Source of the DNA: CAYOVG01 sp964407285
GTDB lineage: Bacteria; Desulfobacterota; Syntrophobacteria; Syntrophobacterales; Syntrophobacteraceae
Assembly: GCA_964407285.1 (NCBI GenBank)
Contig: CAYOVG010000084.1
Location: 1-21,060, forward strand
Reading direction: 5' to 3'
Length of the DNA: 21,060 nt
The translations under genes were made by a program, and so were the position numbers. Position 1 is the first letter of the stretch; every line of letters starts with the position of its first letter. Shown piece by piece: positions 1-8,800 of the stretch. The notes below the pieces were generated by a model that saw only the letters and a program-made list of their open reading frames with translations, had not been told where the DNA came from and ran no database searches.

Positions 1-777
1 CTGCTCGAAATCGATCTCGAGACCGCTTTCGCCGGAGAGAAAATCGTCGAACAAAACTCCCTTCGGGATGCGGTCCGGATCTGGGTGAGCTTCCAGGTAG
101 GGAACGATCACCGCCTTTTCGACGGTCGGGATTTGCTCCAGTACCTCACGGACGCGCTCCAGGGAGTCGAACTCCTTGCCGTTGTAGGTGTACCCGTCGG
201 CGGTGAAGAGAATGCGCGGTTCGATCTGTCCGAAGCGGTCGAGCACGCCCTTGATGCCGAAGTCGGGAGAGCACGAGGACCAGACGGCTCCGACGCCGAC
301 CGCGGCCAGCATGGCGATCACGGTTTCGATCATGTTGGGCATGAAACCGGCAATCCGGTCTCCGGGACGAACGCCCATATCCCGCAGGGACCGGGAAAGG
401 CGCGCCACGCGATCATAGAGTTGACCGTACGTAATGCTCACCGTCGGCCGGCCTTCCCCCTTGAAACTCAAGGCGATGTTGTCGTCGCGGCAGCGCAGCA
501 GGTTTTCGGCGAAGTTCAACCGGGAGCCTTCGAACCACACGGCCCCGGGCAGCCTGGTGGGATCGTCCACCACCCGGTCGTACGGGCGACTGTGGATGAC
601 CTCTCCGTAATCCCAGACGGCGCCCCAGAATGCGGGAATTTCGCTTATCGACCAGTCGTAAAGTTCGTCGTATTCACGAAAATCTTTCCCGAAACGCTCG
701 TTCACGTACTGCATGAACCGGTGCATATTGGTATTTTGGATCCATCCGTCCGATGGTCGCCACAAAAGCCTACTCAT
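1..777 (-). CDS. Acetoacetyl-CoA synthetase (acetoacetate--CoA ligase), N-terminal part, cut by the window edge
   Basis: The frame is open for 259 codons from an ATG at 777 to the left edge. Enzymes of this adenylate-forming family activate acetoacetate with ATP and CoA in the cytoplasm. The translation begins MSRLLWRPSDGWIQNTNM and continues with RFMQYVNERFGKDF, FWGAVWDYGEVI, the FEGSRLNFAENLL segment and SSCSPDFGIKGVLDRFGQI. This order fits acetoacetyl-CoA synthetase better than plain acetyl-CoA synthetase. The full family is about 650 residues, so the ATP-binding and C-terminal parts lie outside. A GGAGGA ribosome binding site precedes the ATG by 4 nt, inside the upstream gene, and the two genes overlap by 8 nt (ATGAGTAG), so they are probably translationally coupled. 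Substrate choice is inferred from similarity recalled from the family, not measured. A related short-chain acyl-CoA synthetase is the main alternative. Confidence 0.85.
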   Translation of the reverse strand, partial: MSRLLWRPSDGWIQNTNMHRFMQYVNERFGKDFREYDELYDWSISEIPAFWGAVWDYGEVIHSRPYDRVVDDPTRLPGAVWFEGSRLNFAENLLRCRDDNIALSFKGEGRPTVSITYGQLYDRVARLSRSLRDMGVRPGDRIAGFMPNMIETVIAMLAAVGVGAVWSSCSPDFGIKGVLDRFGQIEPRILFTADGYTYNGKEFDSLERVREVLEQIPTVEKAVIVPYLEAHPDPDRIPKGVLFDDFLSGESGLEIDFEQ

Positions 778-1690
778 CGTTTCCTCCGTCGCTCCGAGTC
801 AGGAAATCCGGTTCGAGATACTCGGGATTCGGGTAGGTGTAAAAACCCTTGCCGGTCTTCACACCGAGATCGCCCCGCTTCACCATTTCCAAAAGGGCGT
901 CGGGCGGCCTGTCCTTCGGATCTCCGGAATCACTATAGTACACCATTTCGATATCATAGACGACATCCAGGCCTACCTTGTCCATCATGGCGAAAGGACC
1001 TTCCTTCATCCCGGTAAAGATCATCCAGCCCCGGTCCGAGTCCCGATGATCTACGAAACCGTTACCCCACATGTAGAGAACTTCCCGCTTGACGGCGCGC
1101 CAGACGCGATTGAAGCAAAAACCCAGGATTTCCTTGTTCACTTTCAGAGGAACGCAGCGGAGGGAGCGGACCCAGTCGATTCCGATCCGCATCACTTCGG
1201 GAAGGGTTTTGCCGCCCCCCATGATGTCCACCATGATCACGCCCTGCAGGGGGAAGTAGAAATGGATGTTCAGACACCGCTCCGGCCTGCCGCTGCTCGA
1301 TTCCATCCTGGAAACCGGGATGGAAGAGCTGTTGGTGGCCAGAATGGCTTCAGGAGGGGCTTTCTCGCCCAGTTCCTTGAACACCTTGTTTTTGAGTTCG
1401 ATGTTCTCCGGCACTGCTTCAATAACAAGGTCCGCGTCCCGTACCGCTTCCTCCAGTCGGGTTGCCTGCCGGACGCCCTGCCTGCACGCATCCCATTGCT
1501 CCCACGGGATGAAAGGGGTGATGCCCTTGTTCCGCAGGTCGGCGCGGAGTTTGTTGAAGGTTTGCCGGAAGGCGGCTTCCCGCGGGTCGAACACCGTGAC
1601 CGTATAGCCGGCATGGACAGCCAGCATCGCTATCTGCGAACCCAGAACACCGGCGCCTACCACGACGATGTTTTGCAGAGGTTTATTCAT
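770..1690 (-). CDS. 3-hydroxyacyl-CoA dehydrogenase family protein (306 aa) with a divergent active site
   Basis: Members of this family oxidise L-3-hydroxyacyl-CoA to 3-oxoacyl-CoA with NAD+. The protein opens with a Rossmann fold (VVGAGVLGSQIA, residues 10-21), has EAVPEN at 91-96, NSSS at 120-123, the active-site histidine region NIHFYFP at 141-147, and the C-terminal helical domain with GFCFNR (190-195). Length is normal for the short single-function type. The start at 1690 was chosen because a GGGAGGGAGAG ribosome binding site lies just upstream; the frame is open further up, but that part has no family similarity. Its 3' end overlaps acetoacetyl-CoA synthetase, so the pair could interconvert 3-hydroxybutyryl-CoA, acetoacetyl-CoA and acetoacetate. 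Odd points: the usual HFFNP reads HFYFP, and the Glu that normally pairs with the histidine is Asp155. The true substrate is therefore uncertain. Confidence 0.85.
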   Translation of the reverse strand: MNKPLQNIVVVGAGVLGSQIAMLAVHAGYTVTVFDPREAAFRQTFNKLRADLRNKGITPFIPWEQWDACRQGVRQATRLEEAVRDADLVIEAVPENIELKNKVFKELGEKAPPEAILATNSSSIPVSRMESSSGRPERCLNIHFYFPLQGVIMVDIMGGGKTLPEVMRIGIDWVRSLRCVPLKVNKEILGFCFNRVWRAVKREVLYMWGNGFVDHRDSDRGWMIFTGMKEGPFAMMDKVGLDVVYDIEMVYYSDSGDPKDRPPDALLEMVKRGDLGVKTGKGFYTYPNPEYLEPDFLTRSDGGNDE

Positions 1691-2240
1691 GGCGGACTCT
1701 CCCTCCCGATCGACGATAATACTCTCCCCGCTGTTGGATACCGGAGGAGTACGGCGCTTGTTGGAGTACATGCTGTGTTGTCGCACCCGCCGACCTGCGA
1801 AAGGGAGCAGGGTTCGACCGGTCCGTCCGGCGGGTCCCCGGCCGAGTGAACGCCGGTTGACGAGAAGAAGATAATCACTGCGGAGATCGTGAATGTCGTA
1901 GCCGTAAAGATAGTTAAAGATCACAAAGTTCAAAGGATAGTGAGCTTGGCGATGTAGGGATGAAAGATTGACTGTGAGCCGGCCCGTAGGACTTCTTATC
2001 TTGCCGGAATTCGGCATGGTTCATAGACCGTGTGTTCGAGGCGATGCTCGAGAGGACTTACCATCATTCCCGCGCAAACGGGAACTCGGGCTTTTCAAAG
2101 CTTCCCGGACCCCCGCTCCCCGCCTGCGCGGGGACAAGCTTCGCGGGGGGACAAGCTTCGCGGGGGGCGACGGCTCAAGTGTCGCCCTGTTTTGAACCAT
2201 ACCGATCATTTGCACTCATGCCGGCCGGGTTTGCCGAGAG
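1691..2240. other. Non-coding gap upstream of the dehydrogenase
   Basis: This 550-nt stretch has open frames on both strands, but none has a convincing ribosome binding site or recognisable product. It should carry the promoter of the minus-strand dehydrogenase gene, although I could not identify a well-spaced -35/-10 pair. Its only clear structure is the hairpin repeat at 2061-2167. Confidence 0.5.
2061..2167. repeat. Dispersed 'FPRKRE'-type extragenic hairpin repeat with a tandem 17-bp duplication
   Basis: Two hairpins lie about 35 nt apart: TTCCCG/CGGGAA (2067-2072 with 2079-2084, 6-nt loop) and CCCCGC/GCGGGG (2118-2123 with 2128-2133, 4-nt loop). Read in frame the element gives the FPRKRE...PRLRGD string that turns up as spurious protein in many proteobacterial genomes, which marks it as a mobile or dispersed intergenic repeat rather than a gene. 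At the right end the 17-mer ACAAGCTTCGCGGGGGG occurs twice in a row (2134-2150 and 2151-2167). Only one copy of the element is in this window, so its dispersal here is inferred. Confidence 0.7.
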
Positions 2241-2666
2241 TTAATCGTCCATGGGGAATCTTTTCGACCTCTTGTTCTTTAAACTGCTCCGCTGCTTCTT
2301 TTCTTCCAGCCTCCGTTCCTTGGCCCCTTTGCCGATCCGGGTCTTTCTTCTTATTGGAAGTCGATGCAACGCGGCCTGCATCAATTCCACAAACCGTTCA
2401 ATGGCCTTTTCACGGTTGGCAGCCTGGCTGGGGGTTCCTTGTGATGAGACGCGAAGGACGCCGTCTTTTCCGATGCGGGAACTGAGCCGATTTGTGATGA
2501 GTTCTTTATCCTCCGGAGAAAGGCTCGGGGAGTTTGCAACGTCGAACCAGAGGGTTATTCTTGAACTAACCTTATTGACATGCTGCCCACCCGGCCCGCT
2601 GCTACGCGACGCGGTGAAGGTTAGTTCCTCCTCTGGAATCGAAATCCGCTCATTGATTATGACCAT
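2241..2666 (-). CDS. arfB: Peptidyl-tRNA hydrolase ArfB (alternative ribosome-rescue factor, YaeJ type)
   Basis: ArfB frees ribosomes stalled on mRNA lacking a stop codon by hydrolysing the peptidyl-tRNA in the P site. The 141-residue protein has only the catalytic domain of class I release factors, with the GGQ motif at residues 26-28 (SRSSGPGGQHVNKVSSR), and a very basic C-terminal tail (residues about 104-136, ending KNKRSKR) of the kind that enters the empty mRNA channel. The absence of a codon-recognition domain and the length of about 140 match ArfB rather than RF1 or RF2. The ATG at 2666 has GAGG 7 nt upstream. A decayed paralogue lies upstream at 2793-3243. Confidence is high because both catalytic motif and tail are intact. 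Confidence 0.93.
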   Translation of the reverse strand: MVIINERISIPEEELTFTASRSSGPGGQHVNKVSSRITLWFDVANSPSLSPEDKELITNRLSSRIGKDGVLRVSSQGTPSQAANREKAIERFVELMQAALHRLPIRRKTRIGKGAKERRLEEKKQRSSLKNKRSKRFPMDD

Positions 2667-2792
2667 CGACCTGCCTCAATTTATGCCCTGATCTCCCAAT
2701 ATCTCATTCTAAGACCCTTGATCCAGGTTTTCCACACTTCTGGTAATCCGTCATCCATGATGGATTTCGTTGTTTCGGCGGTTTCAGAGATC

Positions 2793-3243
2793 TCAGGCCG
2801 GACGGATTTGACGGGTTTTCCGGGGGTTAATCCTCAGAGGAACTCTTTTCGACCTTCCGTGCTTCAGGATGCTGTGCTGCTTCTTCTCCTCCAGCCTTCC
2901 GAGCTTTGCAGCCCGGCTTACTCAGATCTTCTTTCTCCTCCGCGCGGGTGTGACGACGGCGAGTAGCAGTTCCGCGAAACGCTCCACCGCCAATTCCCGG
3001 TTGTCCGCCTGGCTGCGGGATTGCTGTGCAACGACTCGAAGGACCCCGTGCTTGCTGATGCGGGTTTCGAGGCGGCTCATGATGAGTTCCTTGTCCTCCT
3101 CGCTGAGGCTCGTCGAGTTCACCATGTCGAACCAGAGCGTCACTCGCGTGCTGACCTTGTTGACATTCCGGCCTCCCGCTACGCGATTCGGTAAACGTGA
3201 GTTCTTCTTCGGAAACGGGTATACGTTCCGTTATCTTGATCGT
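2793..3243 (-). pseudogene. Decayed second copy of ArfB
   Basis: The translation matches the neighbouring intact ArfB along its length but in broken frames. The N-terminal part (IKITERIPVSEEELTFTESRSG) aligns with the intact start, but the codon where ATG should be (3241-3243) is ACG. Around 3165-3174 only 10 nt remain where 15 are expected, which shifts the frame and removes the Pro-Gly-Gly-Gln-His motif. The middle part (VNKVSTRVTLWFDMVNS...) continues in the new frame to a TGA at 2922-2924. Homology then resumes in the same frame past the stop (AAKLGRLEEKKQHSILK, then GRSKR) until a stop at 2793. Three separate lesions, including loss of the catalytic motif, make a functional product very unlikely. 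The remaining 73-codon open piece should not be called a gene. Confidence 0.85.
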
Positions 3244-3260
3244 GGGTCCCTTCCAACGAA

Positions 3261-3284
3261 AAGCGGGGCGCGGCGCCCGCGCTT
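3261..3284 (-). terminator. Probable Rho-independent terminator of the protease/MBL/membrane-protein operon
   Basis: On the minus strand the sequence reads AAGCG-C-GGGCG-CCG-CGCCC-CGCTT followed by TTCGTT, giving a roughly 10-bp GC-rich stem with one bulge and a short T-rich tract. It lies 100 nt after the stop codon of the four-segment membrane protein. The T tract is weak, so efficiency is uncertain. Confidence 0.5.
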
Positions 3285-3383
3285 ACCGGAAGTTACGCGT
3301 CGGTCATCTTCCGGGTTCCGTTCCGTCCATGCAACTTGCCGGCGCCCCGGTTCGGCGGGATGAGTCCACAATCAAATCCCGGG

Positions 3384-4157
3384 CTACCCGGTACCCGTGG
3401 CGCCTTTAGCCGAGAGCAACTTTTGGGTCGATCCCATAAATGCTTCATAGATCGAGAAGATCTGGTGCACGAGTTTGCTGCCCCCCGCAAGCACCGCGCC
3501 GGTAAGCAATACATCGGCGACTACGAACCAATGAAATTGACTCGTGTTCTTAAAGGCATCATCCAATATAACAATCTGGCTCAAAAATCTAAAGCCCACG
3601 GCGGAGGTGAATACACCGACCACGAGACCGATCCAGATGGCTACCTTCTGCGTGCGCGCCTGGAACGGCAGCAGCGCTTTCTCTTCATTGTCCGCATTGG
3701 CGTTCGCTTCTTCGATTTTGGCGTACTTGTCCGTCAGCAGTTTGTTGATCTCCTGCTTTCGCGCCTCATCGGCGGGGGCCTGGGGATTATCCCTTTCGGC
3801 GATCAATGCCTGGATATGCCGCTTAAGATGCCCTTGCCGTCCCTTCCAGTAGTTTAAGTTCTGTTGGTGAACCGCGGTTTGGGGATCGCACCAGAGGGAT
3901 ACAAATACCTCGATCACACGCTCCACGAGCAAAGAGATGATGAGCATCGAACTAAAGATGCCGGGAATCATTGTCGGGAGATGCTCCTGGAATGTCAGCG
4001 CCGCCGCGGCATGCAACCACGTCAGCCACAGCATGGCCGCCGTGAGCAAAGCGGAAACCGAAAGCACCTTCCAGTCACTGCTCCAGGTATTCAGTGTAAC
4101 AGACGTCGTTCCGGCAGTTTGCTGCGTCTGCACGGCTGCCGTTGTGTTTCCGTCCAT
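3384..4157 (-). CDS. Uncharacterised integral membrane protein with four predicted membrane segments
   Basis: I do not recognise a family for this 257-residue protein. Hydrophobic segments lie at about 31-53, 63-89, 172-194 and 209-230. Between segments 2 and 3 is a charged, probably helical and coiled-coil-like region of about 80 residues (91-170, rich in Lys, Glu, Gln and Ala). There is no signal peptide: the first 25 residues are polar and rich in Thr and Gln. The ATG at 4157 is preceded by GGGAG with 7-nt spacing. It is the third gene of a same-strand run after the protease fusion and the MBL-fold protein, separated from the latter by 180 nt. By context it could be the membrane partner or the target of these enzymes; this is inference. 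It has no similarity that I can see to gasdermins or to known transporters. Confidence 0.75.
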   Translation of the reverse strand: MDGNTTAAVQTQQTAGTTSVTLNTWSSDWKVLSVSALLTAAMLWLTWLHAAAALTFQEHLPTMIPGIFSSMLIISLLVERVIEVFVSLWCDPQTAVHQQNLNYWKGRQGHLKRHIQALIAERDNPQAPADEARKQEINKLLTDKYAKIEEANANADNEEKALLPFQARTQKVAIWIGLVVGVFTSAVGFRFLSQIVILDDAFKNTSQFHWFVVADVLLTGAVLAGGSKLVHQIFSIYEAFMGSTQKLLSAKGATGTG

Positions 4158-4194
4158 GGCGGATCTCCCAAGATGTTCAAGATGTTGAACGGTT

Positions 4195-4264
4195 GAAGAG
4201 AATGAGCGCCATGAACCCGCGGCGGTGAACCGGGCGAGTACCTCCGTCGGCGCTCATCCTCTTC
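4195..4264. repeat. Long imperfect inverted repeat between the MBL-fold and membrane-protein genes
   Basis: Arms at 4195-4210 (GAAGAGAATGAGCGCC) and 4249-4264 are complementary at 15 of 16 positions, with a 38-nt loop. It sits in the 180-nt gap between the two genes. No T tract follows on the minus strand, so it is not a typical terminator; it may act as an mRNA processing or attenuation structure. Function is not shown. Confidence 0.5.
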
Positions 4265-4337
4265 CATCTTCTTCATTCGCTGTTTGCGGTTAAATATCTC
4301 GGCTTTCTAATTATTATACGTTACATAGTTTATATAG

Positions 4338-5837
4338 TTACGTTATATAGTACTCGATGTGGTTGGCCTGAACGTTCGTGTTTCGCTTGAATTCCTCCCA
4401 TTCGTCGGCCGACATGTCTCGAGGTTTCGCGCAGTTCTTTGGAAAGTCGGAATCCCCGCGCAGTACGCGCCCCGCCGTTTTCTTCTCCAAAGAAGCGAGC
4501 AAGGGGCCGGCGGGCATGTTCCAGCCTTGCGGACATCCACCCTTCGGACGACGCGCGAATTCCTCGTCGACCGGGATGGCGGCGACGAGCTTCGGCGATG
4601 TCATGGCTTCCAGCCCGCCCTGCTTCAACGTCGCATTGTGGCTTCCGTGATGGCCGACCTTGTAGAAAACGGTGCGCGACAGCAGGTCGGCGGCGCCGAC
4701 ATCCGGGTCGGAGAACTTCACGTCCCTCCAGGACCGCCAGTTCCCGATTTGCGCATCTCCCACGAACAGGAGCACTTCCTTGCTGTCGGGCAGTTCGAAC
4801 GCCAGAACGAGGCTCGTATTGTTGGTGTGGTTGTCGATCTGCAAAGCAAGTTCCGCTGCGCTGTTGAGCCAGTCGCTATCGATCATGCGCCAGGGTTCGC
4901 CATGGTAGCTGCCTGCCGTTTCACTCCACGACTCTTCTTTCTTCCAGGCCTCCTCGTCCCACTGAAGGTAGGGTTCGAATGGCGCGTAGGGATCACCGGC
5001 CCGAGGGTCGAGCCGGCGGGAGGCCGCCGTGAAGAAGGCTTCGGCCCCGGCGATTCGCGACGGTCCCAGTGTCAGGCCGTACGTATCCTTACCGGTTTCT
5101 CCCTCCATGGCGCGTAGCGCCCCGGTGTCCTTGGGGGGGCCGAGCACGCGCACGCGCAGGCCCGGAATCTCCTCCACCTCCACCGTGTCTCCCGGACTCA
5201 ACAACCTTCGCCTGCCGAGCGAAAGCGCATTGTTCATCGCGCTATCGGTGTTGGCGGAAAAGCCCATCAGGCATTCGGGCGGCACGAACCCCATCAGCGC
5301 GGCGACAGCCGAGCCCCGCCGCCGGTCGTCATCACTCCCGGAATCATTCCAATTCCGAAGCGCGGATTGCACGGCGTTTATGCGAATCCGGTTCAGCTTC
5401 CTTTTCTCTCCGGCGATGGGCTGGTTGGGGTCCTCCGTCCAGGCGGCCCAGACTTCGCCGATCCGGGAGAATTTCCTGAAGGAGTCGAATGCGCTCGAGA
5501 AGCCCGACACATGGTCCCAGTGTTCGTGCGTGACGACCAGCGCCGCCAGTTCACCGCCGGTCTCCTCGACGATGTCGTCAACGGTTTGAACGATCTTGTC
5601 CTTCCCTTCCGGCGTTCCGGTCATCACACCGCAGTCGATCATTATGTGGCTGCGGTGGTCCTCATTGCGAAACGTGAGTAAGAAACAATCGCCCAGCCAC
5701 TTGCGATACATCCGGATGCGAACCTTCCAGTCCCCGACACCGGCGGCATGAGGCTGTGCATCGTTCGCAGCGTCGTAAGGTTCGCCGTCGGGCGATTTCT
5801 TCGCGACCGTCTTTTTCACAGTTTTCTTCGTAGCCAT
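4338..5837 (-). CDS. ComEC-like metallo-beta-lactamase-fold hydrolase (499 aa)
   Basis: The protein has the MBL metal-binding motif THEHWDH at residues 103-109 (HxHxDH), the downstream FVGDAQIGNW segment (about 358-367) carrying the bridging Asp361, and KVGHHGSH at 393-400. The early LGDCFLLTF (48-56) and NHTNNTSLVLAF (336-347) segments resemble the soluble MBL domain of ComEC/Rec2 proteins, whose known relatives are mostly nucleases or phosphodiesterases. The membrane channel domain of ComEC is absent, and a large insert occupies about 120-340. The N-terminus is Lys-rich (ATKKTVKKTVAKK), which could bind nucleic acid. I chose the ATG at 5837 because GAGG lies 6 nt upstream; an ATG at 5849 is possible but has a badly placed site. 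The start directly follows the protease stop, so the two genes are coupled. The substrate is unknown. Confidence 0.85.
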   Translation of the reverse strand: MATKKTVKKTVAKKSPDGEPYDAANDAQPHAAGVGDWKVRIRMYRKWLGDCFLLTFRNEDHRSHIMIDCGVMTGTPEGKDKIVQTVDDIVEETGGELAALVVTHEHWDHVSGFSSAFDSFRKFSRIGEVWAAWTEDPNQPIAGEKRKLNRIRINAVQSALRNWNDSGSDDDRRRGSAVAALMGFVPPECLMGFSANTDSAMNNALSLGRRRLLSPGDTVEVEEIPGLRVRVLGPPKDTGALRAMEGETGKDTYGLTLGPSRIAGAEAFFTAASRRLDPRAGDPYAPFEPYLQWDEEAWKKEESWSETAGSYHGEPWRMIDSDWLNSAAELALQIDNHTNNTSLVLAFELPDSKEVLLFVGDAQIGNWRSWRDVKFSDPDVGAADLLSRTVFYKVGHHGSHNATLKQGGLEAMTSPKLVAAIPVDEEFARRPKGGCPQGWNMPAGPLLASLEKKTAGRVLRGDSDFPKNCAKPRDMSADEWEEFKRNTNVQANHIEYYIT

Positions 5838-5838
5838 A

Positions 5839-8800
5839 TCAGACCTCATCCCCAGATTTGTGCAGAATGGCGAATCGCTCGCCCACTCCGGCGAACGGCG
5901 TTCCCGAAAAGTATATCCGGCGCAGATCCCGTGAAGCTTTCAGATCGTTTTTGACTTTGTCGAGACGGAGCTTGCTTCCGATGCTCTTCCTGATCGCGTA
6001 TTTGACTTCCCGAGACCTCGCGTCGACGACGAGCGTGGAACCTCCGAGGAAACGGAAATGATCTCCATCCACCGCTTCTTGCCGGTTCTGCAGGAGTTGC
6101 AACAGAAGATCGCATTGGACCTCGCCGTCCATGCCGATCTTCTCCGCAATGCGCAATGAGTGAAGTTCAAATGTTTCGCGTCCCGTTGAAAGATCCAGGC
6201 CCAGGTCCGCCGCAAGCATCGCGCGTTGCCCCGCCCCGAGGGTTTCGATTTTCTTCTTCAGTTCGTCGTGGAGTCTCTTCCTCCACTCGTGTGAGTGGCG
6301 GAACAGCCGCTCGCGAAGCGGCATGTCTTTCTCGATTTCATCAAATTTCTTGCTGAAACGGAGATAGGCGGATTCATCGACGAACTGCCGGGCGATATGC
6401 AGTACGTCGCCCAGGATCTCCTGCGACTCGGGAAACTGCAGCCCCCGCCAGCGTAGCGATTCCGGCAGCAGCGACTGCATGCCGGCCGGATAGATCCCCC
6501 AGTTGCGAAACGATTCGATGAACGCCACGCGGTATTCCAGTTCATCCTCGGGAGCTACTTCAAAGTCGGCGGTAATGATCGCCCTTAGATAATCGCCGAA
6601 AATGAGGTCCACGGGCGGGCAGAAGTCGAGCGCTCTAATGCATATTTTGAGGACATGTCCGGCGGCCTTGCGGGCCTCTTCGGCCAGCCGGTTCACCAGG
6701 TCGGGATGGAGGGCGCCGGGAGCCGGTATTCCCGTCCCGTTGGTTGCGATGCGAATCAGGTCCGCCGTGCGGCGCATGTAAATGTTGGTGAACGCTCTGA
6801 AGACCGCCGCCACCAGCAATGAGCCCCGGTCGTGCGGTTCGGTCGTCGTATCGATGAGCGCCGGGTCCGGCGACTTGCCGATGGCGCTGCGAAGCGCTCC
6901 GTGCATTCCGGTCGCGCGTCCGAATTCCTGCCCGATTTCGGCCAGCCGGTCGGAAATCCCGAGATCGCCGCGCGTTCGTCCGATTTCCGTCTTCAGCACG
7001 TCGGGAAGGGAAAAGTGCTGGAACAGCGCGACGATGTCGGCAAAGGCTTCGTGAAACGCAAGGTCGTCCACCGAACCCTCGTATGTCAGGTTCCGGTGCA
7101 TGCCGTCGAGCAGCGCGTGCGTGGTTTCATGCGCCACGATATCGTGCGAGAGGCATGTGAAAATGATGCCGTCGGGGTGGATTTCTCCCGTGCGCGCGCT
7201 CCTCACGAGAAAGTACCCGAACAGCAGAGCTTTCTTCTCGGGGTTGTAGTAAGCGTTCCGATCACGAATCGCATGTGGATATATGCGCAGTCGCTGTATG
7301 TATTTGCCGTCATCGCCGCTGCCCGGGTCCATCAACGGCGACCACAAAGCCTTTCGTCCCAGGGCGGTTTCGAAACTTCTGATCGTGCGCATGGCGACGG
7401 CGTACACCATCTGCTGGTGGAAGCGCGGGTCGGCGGGATTGGGGGCAAGCCCGTCGCCGGCAACGATGTGGGGGTCTTCGAGGTCTACGGGAGCGTAGAA
7501 ACACCCGGTCGCCGGGTCGTGGTCTATGACTTCCAGGTACTCTCCGACCGGACCGGGTTTGAGCGGTTCCCAAATCACCGGAATGACGGTTTCATTGCTG
7601 TCGGCGGTATGCAACTGAAGCGACAGGCTTGGATCGGTCGCATAGGCGCGCAAGCGGCGGCACACGGGTACGGGAGTTGGAAGCGTCCGGTTCCCGGGCG
7701 GTTCCGGTCCCGGCGGTTTGCCCAGGTCGGCTCCCGGAACGGCGGCGGACTTGAACCGGTCTTCGAGCGCCGCTTTCAAGGCCTTGGAAGCGTATGGACT
7801 CCCGATGACCGCATCGAAAAACTTCTGTGTCGGTTCTTGTGCGACATCGGGGTCTTCCATTGACTCCGCGACATCCTTGTCGATGTGGAAAAGTTGCGCC
7901 ACTTCGACGTCCAGCATCTCCCGCAGGTGAGGTTCCGCAATCTTCGCAGCGGCAATGCCATGCCCGATCAGGACCTTCCAGAACGAAAAGCCGGCCGAAT
8001 CGGGTTCCGTCCGCGGGAGGCCTCGTTCCGGGAGGACCGAAAGCGCACTCTGAGCGTTGAGAATGCCGCGGCCGAAGTATTTGCGCAAATTGGACGAATC
8101 CGTTCGAGCCGATGTGAAAAGCGCTTTGCGCGTCGCTTCGACGACTTCCTGCGGCGACCATCCCTTCATTGCGTCCTTGTGTTTCTGCAACCAGAGAGCG
8201 GCGGCCGCGGCGATTTGAGGAGTGGCGGAAGACGTGCCGGAGCCGTCCATGTCGATCATGTTTTCGCAGTTGATCTCCGCCCACGAGGTGTTCGGCGTAT
8301 AAGCGGCAAGAGCCGTGTCCATCTTGCTGTCGGGACCGTAGTTCCCCGCCATTTTGCCGAAGGGAACGACACCGCGGACGTACGGCCGGCCGTCGGCCAT
8401 TACTCCGCACGCGGCTATCACGCGCCGGAAACGCGCGGGATAGACGATGCTCTCGGGAGTGAGCGGGTAATTATTGCCGGCCGCGGTCACCATCACGATA
8501 CCGGCGTCGTAGGCGCGATTCACCACTTCGGCCCACGCCTTCGAAGCCACCCCGCCCATGCTCATTGAGAGCACGTCCACGCGGTCGGCGACTTTTCCGT
8601 TGGGCGCGATGAGGTAATCCAGGCCGGCGGCAAAAGCGCTGGAGTAGAGGAGCACAACTCCCGAAGCGATGCGAACGGGAAGGATTTCCGCAAGCGGCGC
8701 GCCGCCGAGATAATCGCCGTCCTGCTCGGGGCGGAGCATGTTCCGCAGGCGTCGTCCCGCCAGCAGACCTATAGTGCCGGTACCGTGGCCCGGGTTCGAG

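Noticed and set aside
1691..2017. N-terminal extension of the dehydrogenase
   Set aside because: The extension has no similarity to the family, while the ATG at 1690 has a strong ribosome binding site and starts just before the Rossmann fold.
2922..2924. In-frame TGA in the second ArfB copy as a selenocysteine codon
   Set aside because: The matching position in ArfB is not Cys, no suitable hairpin was seen, and the copy carries a lost start codon and a frameshift as well.
6832..7863. Long plus-strand frame inside the protease gene
   Set aside because: It is the antisense shadow of the protease fusion; the minus-strand product has all catalytic motifs.
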